A DNA stretch of 64,000 nt, taken from Brevundimonas variabilis. Its GTDB lineage: Bacteria > Pseudomonadota > Alphaproteobacteria > Caulobacterales > Caulobacteraceae. Under the pieces are notes generated by a model. That model had not been told where the DNA came from. It worked only from the letters and a program-made list of their open reading frames with translations, and made no database searches. The translations under genes were made by a program, and so were the position numbers. This document shows, in pieces, positions 31,830 through 38,520 of this stretch; the first letter of the stretch is position 1, and every line of letters begins with the position of its first letter. The stretch covers positions 310,001 through 374,000 of the forward strand of contig NZ_JACHOR010000003.1 in the NCBI RefSeq assembly GCF_014199945.1. Reading direction: 5' to 3'.

Positions 31830-32603
31830 ATGACCAAGCGTGCAGCCATCAAGCGTCAATCTCGCGAAGGCGGAGCCTTCGACGGACCCGATTATGGTCA
31901 GGATTCCAAGGTGCGGCGCCTGCCGACCGCCTCGAACCGCGGGTGGTCGCCCCATCCGTCGAACGATGACCGCGAGCAGGGCTATCTCAAGACGCTGAAA
32001 CCCAAGTCAGAGGGCCAGGCCGCCCTGCTGAACGCCATCGATACCTCCAACCTGTGCGTGGCGCTCGGGCCTGCAGGCACCGGCAAGACCTATCTGGCCG
32101 TGGCCAAGGCGGTCGAGGCGCTGGAGGCCGGCAAGGTCGGACGCATCGTCCTGAGCCGCCCGGCGGTCGAGGCCGGGGAGTCGATCGGCTTCCTGCCCGG
32201 GGCGATGGAGGACAAGCTGGCCCCCTATCTGCGGCCGCTCTACGACGCCCTGTCGGACCGGCTGACGATGAAACGGGTTGGGGCCCTGATGGCAGAGGGC
32301 CTGATCGAGATCGCGCCGGTGGGATACATGCGCGGTCGCACGCTGAACAACGCCTTCATCGTCATCGACGAGGCCCAGAACTGCACCTACGTCCAGCTCA
32401 AGATGCTGCTGACCCGGCTGGGCTGGCATTCGACCATGGTGGTCACTGGCGACCCCGGCCAGACCGACCTGCTGCCCTCGCTGTCGGGTCTTGCCGACAT
32501 CGCGGCGCGACTGGAGGCGGTGCCGGAAATCTCGGTGGTCCGCCTGGCCGAAGGCGACATCGTCCGCCACCCGCTGGTGGCCAGCATGATCGGGGTGCTC
32601 TGA
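31830..32603 (+). CDS. PhoH family ATPase
   Basis: P-loop ATPase of 257 residues, phosphate-starvation-inducible PhoH type. Walker A GPAGTGKT at residues 80-87; sensor and DEAQ Walker B in FIVIDEAQNCT at about 176-184; the helicase-like KMLLTRLGWHSTMVVTGDPGQTDL segment matches PhoH C-terminal cores. An N-terminal low-complexity basic part (MTKRAAIKRQSREGG) may bind nucleic acid. It lacks the ybeY neighbour of the longer PhoL/PhoH gene and is probably the second, shorter PhoH. Start ATG 31830 chosen over the earlier in-frame codons that read through the RNA terminator. Preceded by the structured RNA. Confidence 0.88.
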   Translation: MTKRAAIKRQSREGGAFDGPDYGQDSKVRRLPTASNRGWSPHPSNDDREQGYLKTLKPKSEGQAALLNAIDTSNLCVALGPAGTGKTYLAVAKAVEALEAGKVGRIVLSRPAVEAGESIGFLPGAMEDKLAPYLRPLYDALSDRLTMKRVGALMAEGLIEIAPVGYMRGRTLNNAFIVIDEAQNCTYVQLKMLLTRLGWHSTMVVTGDPGQTDLLPSLSGLADIAARLEAVPEISVVRLAEGDIVRHPLVASMIGVL

Positions 32604-32610
32604 CGGAAAT

Positions 32611-32826
32611 CCTTCTCCCCTTGCGGGAGAAGTTGGACGGCTGATCTTCCTTCTCCCCTTGCGGGAGAAGGTGGCACGCGAAGCGTGACGGATGAGGGGT
32701 TGCAACCCTCGTCCGTTTCGTTTCGTCCAGGCCCAACGTCAAAATCCCGCCTGACCCCTCATCCGCCCCTCCGGGGCACCCCTCGGAGGATCGCATGCGA
32801 TCCTCCTCGACCCGCAGGGGGAGAAG
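32611..32826. repeat. Dispersed palindromic repeat cluster, family B
   Basis: Between phoH and glyS. Two tandem copies of a hairpin with arm CCTTCTCCCC and loop TTGC (32611-32632 and 32649-32671). A third, longer inverted pair has the sequences CCCCTCATCCGCCCCTCCGG (32756 onward) and GCAGGGGGAGAAGG (to 32826). In its middle is a perfect 22-base palindrome at 32785-32806 (arm GGAGGATCGCA). This is the REP-like repeat commonly seen between alphaproteobacterial genes; both neighbours converge on it, so it could end transcription from both sides. Confidence 0.8.
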
Positions 32827-32839
32827 GACTGGGAAACCC

Positions 32840-35068
32840 CTACCCCGCGATCAGGCCGAAGTCGGCGACCTGGCCCATGACGTCACGGACCTGGCCCAGC
32901 AGTTTCAGGCGGTTGTCGCGTTCCTCGGGAACGTCGGAATTGACCATCACCCCGACGAAGAAGTCGTCGACCGGAGCCCGCAAGGCCGCCAGCGCCCGCA
33001 TGGCCCCGGCGAAGTCCTCGGCAGCGACGGCCGTTTCCACATCCATCCGGGCCCTCTGGACCGAGGCGGCCAGCGCCTGCTCCTGCGGCAGGACCAGACG
33101 GTTGAGGTCGACCATCCCTGTCGGAATGGGGCCCTTCTTCTCCTCGGCCCTGAGGATGTTGGACGCGCGCTTGTAGCCGGCCAGCAGATTGGTGCCGTCG
33201 TCCGTGGCGAGGAAGGTGCCGAGCGCTTCGACCCGACGGACGATGCGGACGAGGTCGTCATCGCCGAGCGCGAAGACGGCATCGACGAGATCATGCCGTT
33301 GGCCCTGATCGCGGAGCAGGACCTTCAGGCGATCGGCGAAGAAAAGAAGAAGCTCTACCTCTTCGCCAGCTTGGGAAAGATCACTTTCGCCAAAGCGTCT
33401 TGGGAAGTGGGCCGAATGAACTCTAACAACTGAACTTACTTTCAGGCGGCAGCCGTTAGCGATCAGTAGCCTGATCACCCCCAGCGCCGCTCGTCTCAGC
33501 GCGAACGGATCTTTCGACCCCGTCGGCCTTTCGTCGATGGCGAAGAACCCGACCAGCGTATCCAGCTTGTCCGCCAGCGCCACGGCGACCGTGAGCGGCG
33601 CGGTCGGGACCGTGTCGTTTGGCCCCTGCGGCTTGTAGTGGTCGCGGATGGCGTCGGCCAGGGCTGAGCCCTCCCCCTGGAGGGGGGAGGGTTGGGTGGG
33701 GGTGGAGGCAGCCTGCGTCCGGTCGGCCGCGTTCACCCGGTCGTCGGTCGAACCCGCAGCAGAGTCTTGCGGGGATACAGGCGACGCCGTGCCTCCACCC
33801 CCATCCCCGACCCTTCCCCCCTCGAGGGGGAAGGGAGCAGCAAGGTCACGCGCATAATAGCCACCCATGATGCCCTGCAGTTCGGGGAACTCACCCACCA
33901 TGCCGGACGCCAGATCGGCCTTGGCCAGACGGGCGGCGCGTTCGGCCTGGTCGGGATCGGCCCCGAGCAGAGGGGCGATCTCGCGGGCGAGGGCGGCGAT
34001 CCGTTCGACACGGTCGGCCAGGGTTCCCAGCTTGGCATGGAAGGTCACGCCTTCCAGCTTCTTCAACCAGGTGTCGAACCCGACCTTGCGATCCTCGTCC
34101 CAGAAGAATCGGGCATCGTTCAGGCGCGCCGACAGCACTCGCGAATTGCCGCCAGCCAGGGCCCGGCCCCCGTCGGAGGCCTCGACATTGGCGACGACGA
34201 CGAAATTCGGTGCCAGGCCGTCGCGGGCCGGGTCGCGCACCGCGAAATATTTCTGGTGCACCTTCATCGACAGCCGGATCACCTCGGGCGGCAGGTCAAG
34301 GAAGGCCGGGTCCATGTCTCCCAGGATCGGCGTCGGCCATTCGGCAAGGCCCGCGACCTCTTCCAGCAACCCGTCATCGTCGACGAGGACCAGACCCCGC
34401 TCGGCACAGACCGCTTTCGCTGCCTCGAGGATGCGCAGGCGTCGGTCGGCGGCGTCCAGCAGGACGAATTCCTGCTCCAGCCGGGCGCGGTAGTCCGCGA
34501 AATCCCTGACCGCGAACGGCTGGCCGGAGCCCATGAAGCGGTGACCCTCGGTCATGTCGCTGCTGGGGATGCCGTCAATGTCGAACGGCACCACGGCCCC
34601 GTCGAACAGGGCCACGATCCGCTTCAGCGGCCGGACCCAGCGCAGGGTGCCGGAGCCCCAGCGCATCGACTTGGGCCAGGGGAAGCCGCGCACGATCTGG
34701 TCGACCATCTCCGGCACCACGGCCGTGGTCTGCACGCCCTGCGACGCCACCACGGCGAACCAGACGCCATCGCGGTCGGTCAGCTGTTCCTTGGTCAGAC
34801 CCGTCTTGCGCAGGAAGCCCTCCAGCGCCTGTTCGGGGGCCGAGGTCCGAGGCCCCTTGACCTCTTCCTCACGGTCCGGCGTCGCCACCGGCAGTCCCTC
34901 GACCACCAGCGTCAGCCGCCGGGGCCCGGCATAGGTCGTCAGTGCATCCCAGGTCAGGCCGGCAGCCTTCAGCCGCTCGCTCGCCATCCGCTCCAGATCA
35001 CGCGCCGCCGCCCCCTGCATCCGTGCAGGAATTTCTTCGGAAAACAGTTCGATGAGAAGTTGGGGCAT
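32840..35068 (-). CDS. glyS: Glycine-tRNA ligase beta subunit, with in-frame element insertion
   Basis: Beta subunit of the alpha2beta2 glycyl-tRNA synthetase. Starts MPQLLIELFSEEIPARMQGA; contains the EGHRFMGSGQPF, SMKVHQKYFAVRD and SKDPFALRRAALGV family blocks; ends with DALR-like anticodon-binding helices and VADFGLIAG. 742 residues against about 690 in E. coli. Most of the excess is a Pro/Gly/Ser stretch at about residues 412-467, coded by an inserted 166-base palindromic element (33669-33834). It lies between GGYYARDLA and ALADAIRDHYKP. Reading frame is open throughout. ATG 35068 overlaps the DUF559 stop (TGATG), so glyS translation is coupled to DUF559. Confidence 0.95.
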   Translation of the reverse strand: MPQLLIELFSEEIPARMQGAAARDLERMASERLKAAGLTWDALTTYAGPRRLTLVVEGLPVATPDREEEVKGPRTSAPEQALEGFLRKTGLTKEQLTDRDGVWFAVVASQGVQTTAVVPEMVDQIVRGFPWPKSMRWGSGTLRWVRPLKRIVALFDGAVVPFDIDGIPSSDMTEGHRFMGSGQPFAVRDFADYRARLEQEFVLLDAADRRLRILEAAKAVCAERGLVLVDDDGLLEEVAGLAEWPTPILGDMDPAFLDLPPEVIRLSMKVHQKYFAVRDPARDGLAPNFVVVANVEASDGGRALAGGNSRVLSARLNDARFFWDEDRKVGFDTWLKKLEGVTFHAKLGTLADRVERIAALAREIAPLLGADPDQAERAARLAKADLASGMVGEFPELQGIMGGYYARDLAAPFPLEGGRVGDGGGGTASPVSPQDSAAGSTDDRVNAADRTQAASTPTQPSPLQGEGSALADAIRDHYKPQGPNDTVPTAPLTVAVALADKLDTLVGFFAIDERPTGSKDPFALRRAALGVIRLLIANGCRLKVSSVVRVHSAHFPRRFGESDLSQAGEEVELLLFFADRLKVLLRDQGQRHDLVDAVFALGDDDLVRIVRRVEALGTFLATDDGTNLLAGYKRASNILRAEEKKGPIPTGMVDLNRLVLPQEQALAASVQRARMDVETAVAAEDFAGAMRALAALRAPVDDFFVGVMVNSDVPEERDNRLKLLGQVRDVMGQVADFGLIAG
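33669..33834 (-). mobile_element. Internally deleted derivative of the DUF559 element, in frame within glyS
   Basis: 166 bases inside glyS. One end is a perfect 24-base palindrome at 33811-33834 (arm CCCTTCCCCCTC) followed on the minus strand by GGGGATGGGGGTGGAGGCA. The other end is a palindrome at 33669-33691 preceded by GCCTCCACCCCCACCCAACC. Both ends match those of the element at 35084-35616. In the middle, TCCCCGCAAGACTC and GACGAC are shared with the first codons of the DUF559 gene (MSPQDS), while the rest of that gene is missing. It codes about 55 residues without a stop. Confidence 0.8.
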
Positions 35069-35562
35069 CAGATTTCGCTAGAGCCCTTCCCCTCGAGGGG
35101 GAAGGGTTGGGATGGGGTGGAGGCATTGACGGAGGTGAGAGGCACCGAGACTCTGATGGCTTTGGTGATCTCGGCCACCACGGCGTCGATCTCGCTATCG
35201 ATGCGCTTGTTCGGTATTCGCATGACCCGAAAGCCTTGGCCATCGAGCCAGGCGTCACGCTCGGAATCGCGCAACACTACGTCCGGCTGGGCATGGATCC
35301 CGCCATCCACCTCGATCACGAGCTTAGCGGGCAGACAGGCGAAATCGACGACATAGGCACCGATCGGGGCCTGACGCCGGACCCGGTTCGGTAGCTGACG
35401 GAGCCGCTTCCAGAGGGTGCTTTCGGCATGGGTCGGCGTTGCGCGGAGTTTGCGCGCGCGTTGGATTCCGCCGTCCTTGATCTTCGCGGCGCGGGCAAAC
35501 CTGTCGATCAGGATGCCGGGAAAGCCGTCGTCGGGACCGGGTTCGGAGTCTTGCGGGGACAT
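35068..35562 (-). CDS. DUF559 (Vsr-like endonuclease) protein within a palindrome-bounded element
   Basis: 164 residues from ATG 35562 (MSPQDSEPGP). The DUF559 core is intact: ARKLRATPTHAESTLWKRLR, QAPIGAYVVDFACLPAKLVI with EVDGGIH (the D...ExD acidic set of the PD-(D/E)xK-like fold), RDSERDAWLDGQGFRVMRIP and NKRIDSEIDAVV. Family members are presumed nucleases; no activity is established for most. It lies between glyQ and glyS. Its start is 5 bases after the glyQ stop and its TGA overlaps the glyS ATG. The last residues ([13 protein letters not shown]) are coded by the terminal repeat, so the gene fills the element almost end to end. Confidence 0.85.
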   Translation of the reverse strand: MSPQDSEPGPDDGFPGILIDRFARAAKIKDGGIQRARKLRATPTHAESTLWKRLRQLPNRVRRQAPIGAYVVDFACLPAKLVIEVDGGIHAQPDVVLRDSERDAWLDGQGFRVMRIPNKRIDSEIDAVVAEITKAIRVSVPLTSVNASTPSQPFPLEGKGSSEI

Positions 35563-35616
35563 GGGGATCAATGTGCCTCCACCCCATCCCCGGCCCTTCC
35601 CCCTCGAGGGGAAGGG
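35084..35616 (-). mobile_element. Candidate DUF559-carrying element with palindromic terminal inverted repeats
   Basis: About 533 bases. At 35594-35616 and 35084-35106 are near-identical palindromes (arm CCCTTCCCC around TCGA). Each is followed inwards by the same sequence, GGGATGGGGTGGAGGCA, in opposite orientation, giving terminal inverted repeats of roughly 42-45 bases. They enclose the DUF559 gene. A 166-base relative with the same ends lies in glyS. No target-site duplication can be read with confidence, since the flanks (GAG/TCT on one side, AGAAGAG on the other) are not clearly duplicated. Confidence 0.72.
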
Positions 35617-36509
35617 AGAAGAGCTTCGCGCTCCTGTTCGACATAGGCGACCGCACACGCCTTGCAGAGGTCGCGGATGCGGCCGATGTAGCTCTGCCGT
35701 TCGGCGACGGCGATCGCCCCGCGAGCGTCCATCAGGTTGAACAGGTGCGACGCCTTCAGGACCTGATCATAGGCGGGCAGCACCAGTTGCTGACCCTGGG
35801 GGCCGGTCATGGCCAGAAGCCGGGTCGACTCGGCCTCCATGTCCTCGAACCGGCGCTTCAGGCCCTCGACGTCATAGCCGTGGAAATTGGCCTGGGACTG
35901 CTGGCGTTCGTTCTCGAGGAAGACCTCGCCATAGGTCGTGCCGTCTCTGGTGAATTTGAGGTCGTAGACGTTGTCGACGCCCTGCACATACATGGCCAGC
36001 CGTTCCAGACCGTAGGTCAGCTCGCCGGACACGACATCGACCTCGATCCCGCCGACGCCCTGGAAATAGGTGAACTGCGTCACCTCCATGCCGTCGCACC
36101 AAACCTCCCAGCCCAGACCCCAGGCCCCGACGGTCGGGTTCTCCCAGTCGTCCTCGACAAAGCGGATGTCGTGAAGTTTCGGATCGATCCCGATCGCCTT
36201 GAGCGAGCCCAGATAGAGCTCCTGCAGGTCGTCGGGGTTCGGCTTCAGGATCACCTGAAACTGGTAGTAATGCTGAAGGCGGTTGGGGTTCTCGCCATAG
36301 CGGCCATCACCCGGACGGCGCGACGGCTGCACATAGGCCGCCTTCCAGGGCCGGGGCCCCAGCGCGCGCAGCACGGTCGCCGGGTGCAACGTTCCGGCCC
36401 CCACCTCGACGTCATAGGGCTGAAGGATCGCACACCCCCGCTCGCCCCAGTATTTCTGGAGGGTGAGGATCAGATCCTGGAAGGCAAGCGGTTCGGACGG
36501 TTCGGCCAC
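35568..36509 (-). CDS. glyQ: Glycine-tRNA ligase alpha subunit, C terminus altered by the element
   Basis: Catalytic alpha subunit of glycyl-tRNA synthetase. Complete class II core: [72 protein letters not shown] and [20 protein letters not shown]. Start GTG 36509 ([10 protein letters not shown]) gives 313 residues; the longer frame from 36575 lacks support. After the conserved REAL, where other GlyQ proteins end shortly, the frame continues into the terminal repeat of the DUF559 element and adds [16 protein letters not shown]. The native stop has therefore been replaced. Transcription order is glyQ, DUF559, glyS. Confidence 0.95.
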   Translation of the reverse strand: MAEPSEPLAFQDLILTLQKYWGERGCAILQPYDVEVGAGTLHPATVLRALGPRPWKAAYVQPSRRPGDGRYGENPNRLQHYYQFQVILKPNPDDLQELYLGSLKAIGIDPKLHDIRFVEDDWENPTVGAWGLGWEVWCDGMEVTQFTYFQGVGGIEVDVVSGELTYGLERLAMYVQGVDNVYDLKFTRDGTTYGEVFLENERQQSQANFHGYDVEGLKRRFEDMEAESTRLLAMTGPQGQQLVLPAYDQVLKASHLFNLMDARGAIAVAERQSYIGRIRDLCKACAVAYVEQEREALLPSPRGGRAGDGVEAH

Positions 36510-36532
36510 GGGCGTGTCTTTTAGGCAAAGAG

Positions 36533-36564
36533 AAAGGCGGCGGACCCTAGGGCCCACCGCCTTC
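36533..36564 (-). terminator. Hairpin terminator between the fasciclin gene and glyQ
   Basis: On the minus strand AAGGCGG pairs with CCGCCTT around a GC-rich interior (TGGGCCCTAGGGTC), followed by TCTCTTTG. The T-run is short, so termination may be partial. It lies 30-60 bases after the fasciclin stop. Confidence 0.65.
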
Positions 36565-36596
36565 AACTTCAACACGACGCGCGGTCGTCAGGCAGA

Positions 36597-37424
36597 TTAG
36601 GCCTGGGGCGCGGGGGTCGGGACCGGGGCCGTTTCGGCACCGGCATCGGCATCGGCCTCAACCGGCGGCGTCTGAGCCGGGTCGGTTTCGGTCGGCGTGA
36701 CCTCTTCCGTCACGGGCGCATCCGTCGTGGCCGGCGGCGTGGCCGGGACATCAGCGGCCGGGGCGGTGGCCGCATCAGCGGCTGCCGGGAGGGCTTCCTC
36801 GTCGCCCATGGCGGCCTGGGATGCCTCCGGGCTCAACACCTTGTCGATGATGAACACGGCACCGTTCGAGGCGTCGATATCAGCCTGGACGATGGTGGCG
36901 TCGTCGATCTTGAGCGTCGAGCCGGTACCGTCCAGCTGGACCTGCGAACGGGCTGCCGTCTCGACGCCGCCCTTGGCACCCTGGATCTGGCTCGAATTCA
37001 CGTCAGCGACGATCACATGATACAGCAGGATCTGACGCAGTTCGTTGACGTTGGCCGGATCCATCAGACGGGTGCGCTCCGCCTCGGGCAGGGCCGCAAA
37101 AGCCGCGTCGGTCGGGGCGAAGATCGAGATCGCCGGCTGGGTCTGCAACGTCGACGTCAGTTGCGCGGCTTCGAGCGCAGCCAGCAGGGTCGTGAACTGG
37201 CCATCCGCTTTCAGCGTGTCGATGACGTTACCGCCAGCGGCGGGCGTGGTTTCCGCGCCGTCGGACGTGGGTTGGGCGGGTGCCGTCGTGGCCTGCGGCG
37301 CCGAAGCTTCCGATGTCGCGGGTTCCGGCGTCATGGAGCCAGTCGATGCATCCTGGGCAAAGGCAGCAGGTGCAGCAAACAGAGCGATGGCGGCAGTAGC
37401 GGTCAGGAGTCGTGTGCGAAGCAT
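36597..37424 (-). CDS. Fasciclin (FAS1) domain secreted protein
   Basis: 275 residues. Signal peptide MLRTRLLTATAAIALFAAPA ending AFAQ. A Thr/Pro/Ala-rich linker leads to one FAS1 domain at about residues 65-200: NVIDTLKADGQFTTLLAALE, ISIFAPTDAAFAALPEAERT, the LRQILLYHVIVADVNSSQI H-box/YH motif and GAVFIIDKVLSPE at the end. The last 75 residues are again Pro/Ala/Thr/Glu-rich, without a membrane anchor. FAS1 proteins mediate adhesion; the role here is inferred. A hairpin terminator follows, and a 14-base palindrome (37540-37553) lies about 115 bases upstream of the start. Confidence 0.88.
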   Translation of the reverse strand: MLRTRLLTATAAIALFAAPAAFAQDASTGSMTPEPATSEASAPQATTAPAQPTSDGAETTPAAGGNVIDTLKADGQFTTLLAALEAAQLTSTLQTQPAISIFAPTDAAFAALPEAERTRLMDPANVNELRQILLYHVIVADVNSSQIQGAKGGVETAARSQVQLDGTGSTLKIDDATIVQADIDASNGAVFIIDKVLSPEASQAAMGDEEALPAAADAATAPAADVPATPPATTDAPVTEEVTPTETDPAQTPPVEADADAGAETAPVPTPAPQA

Positions 37425-37539
37425 GACGAATGTTCCTTTTAATCTAAATGGCCGCCCGAGTGGGGAGGGCGCGGCCTGTTACTTACCCAAGTGAAAAGCA
37501 CCAGGGTCAGGACTGGTTCCAGATCGCATCGCGATTTTG

Positions 37540-37553
37540 TGAACATAAGTTCA
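37540..37553. promoter_or_regulatory. Palindrome TGAACATAAGTTCA upstream of the fasciclin gene
   Basis: A perfect 14-base inverted repeat in the 189-base, comparatively AT-rich gap between ispE and the fasciclin gene. It could be an operator for the fasciclin promoter. It does not match the alphaproteobacterial LexA direct repeat. Confidence 0.35.
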
Positions 37554-37613
37554 GGCAAGGGTGATCTGGCGGTTATTGAAAGGCACTGCCCTCAATACTG
37601 CCGATATATCGCC

Positions 37614-38513
37614 TTAATCGGCTCTATCCGCCGCAACACCGCCCAGAATGCAGGTTTCGACCCACCATCCTGCCTGCCGATGAGCCAACGTCTCCGCTGC
37701 AGCCCGCGCGTCCCGCTCGTTGTCAAACAGCCCGAAAACCGTGGCTCCTGACCCTGACATGCGGGTCAGGCGAACGTTTTCAATTTCGGCAACGCCTTGC
37801 ATGGCCGCCCGGATCCCCGGTGTCAGGCCCATTGCCGGGAGTTCGAGATTGTTGCGGCATCTGCCCAGCCAGTCGATCACTGCTGGTATGGACCAGTCGG
37901 AGGGCGGGTCCGGCCGATCCGCAATGCGAGGTGCTTCGTCATAGGCCCGATAGACAGCGCCCGTTGGCGACGGAAGGCCGGGATTGACGAGCACGGCGTG
38001 CAGGGGCGGCATCAGATCCGCATCGGAAAGCTTTTCCCCGTAGCCCTCGGCCCAGGCGGTGCGCCCGCGCAGGCACATTGGCCCATCTGCACCCACGACC
38101 CGGGACACGGCTTCCAGCGACGCCTCGTCCATGCCGAGCTTCAGCATCTGGTTGGCGAGCTTCAATGAGGTGCCGGCATCCGCCGATCCGCCGCCGAGCC
38201 CTGCCGCTATCGGCAACCGCTTGTCCAGGATGACCCTCAGGCCCGGCTCACCGAGCCCTGCGGCATCACCCAGCGCGCGCAGGGCCTTCAGGATCAGATT
38301 GTCGCCCCGCTCCCCGCCACCCTGCTCCGACAGGGCGGAGGCGAACGGACCTGTCACCTCAAGGGTCAGGCGATCGGCCGGTTCGACGCTCACCCGATCC
38401 CCGACATCGGCAAAGGCGACCAGACTGCACAGCGGATGGTAGCCATCGGGTTCGATGGGTCCAACGTGCAGGAACAGATTGACCTTGGCCGGGGCCAGTC
38501 CCGTCAGCCGCAT
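37614..38513 (-). CDS. ispE: 4-diphosphocytidyl-2-C-methyl-D-erythritol kinase
   Basis: GHMP kinase of the MEP isoprenoid pathway. N-terminal APAKVNLFLHVGPIEPDGYHPL (substrate Lys and family pattern), the ATP-binding motif LPIAAGLGGGSADAGTSLKL, and the C-terminal VRLTRMSGSGATVFGLFDNE GHMP motif are all present. 299 residues. The start lies 7 bases after the TPR gene stop, so the two are co-transcribed; ETF-QO is upstream in the same direction. Confidence 0.94.
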   Translation of the reverse strand: MRLTGLAPAKVNLFLHVGPIEPDGYHPLCSLVAFADVGDRVSVEPADRLTLEVTGPFASALSEQGGGERGDNLILKALRALGDAAGLGEPGLRVILDKRLPIAAGLGGGSADAGTSLKLANQMLKLGMDEASLEAVSRVVGADGPMCLRGRTAWAEGYGEKLSDADLMPPLHAVLVNPGLPSPTGAVYRAYDEAPRIADRPDPPSDWSIPAVIDWLGRCRNNLELPAMGLTPGIRAAMQGVAEIENVRLTRMSGSGATVFGLFDNERDARAAAETLAHRQAGWWVETCILGGVAADRAD

Positions 38514-38520
38514 CGCACGA

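Noticed and set aside
33669..33834. Possible sequencing or assembly error in glyS
   Set aside because: The extra segment keeps the frame, has organised inverted ends, and shares those ends with a second copy at 35084-35616, so a real insertion explains it better. Reads would be needed for proof.
33692..35356. 554-codon plus-strand frame opposite glyS and DUF559
   Set aside because: Shadow of glyS and of the element, rich in Gln, Arg and Gly with no recognisable domain.
37540..37553. LexA box
   Set aside because: The alphaproteobacterial box is the direct repeat GTTC-N7-GTTC; this is an inverted repeat and the nearby gene is not an SOS gene.
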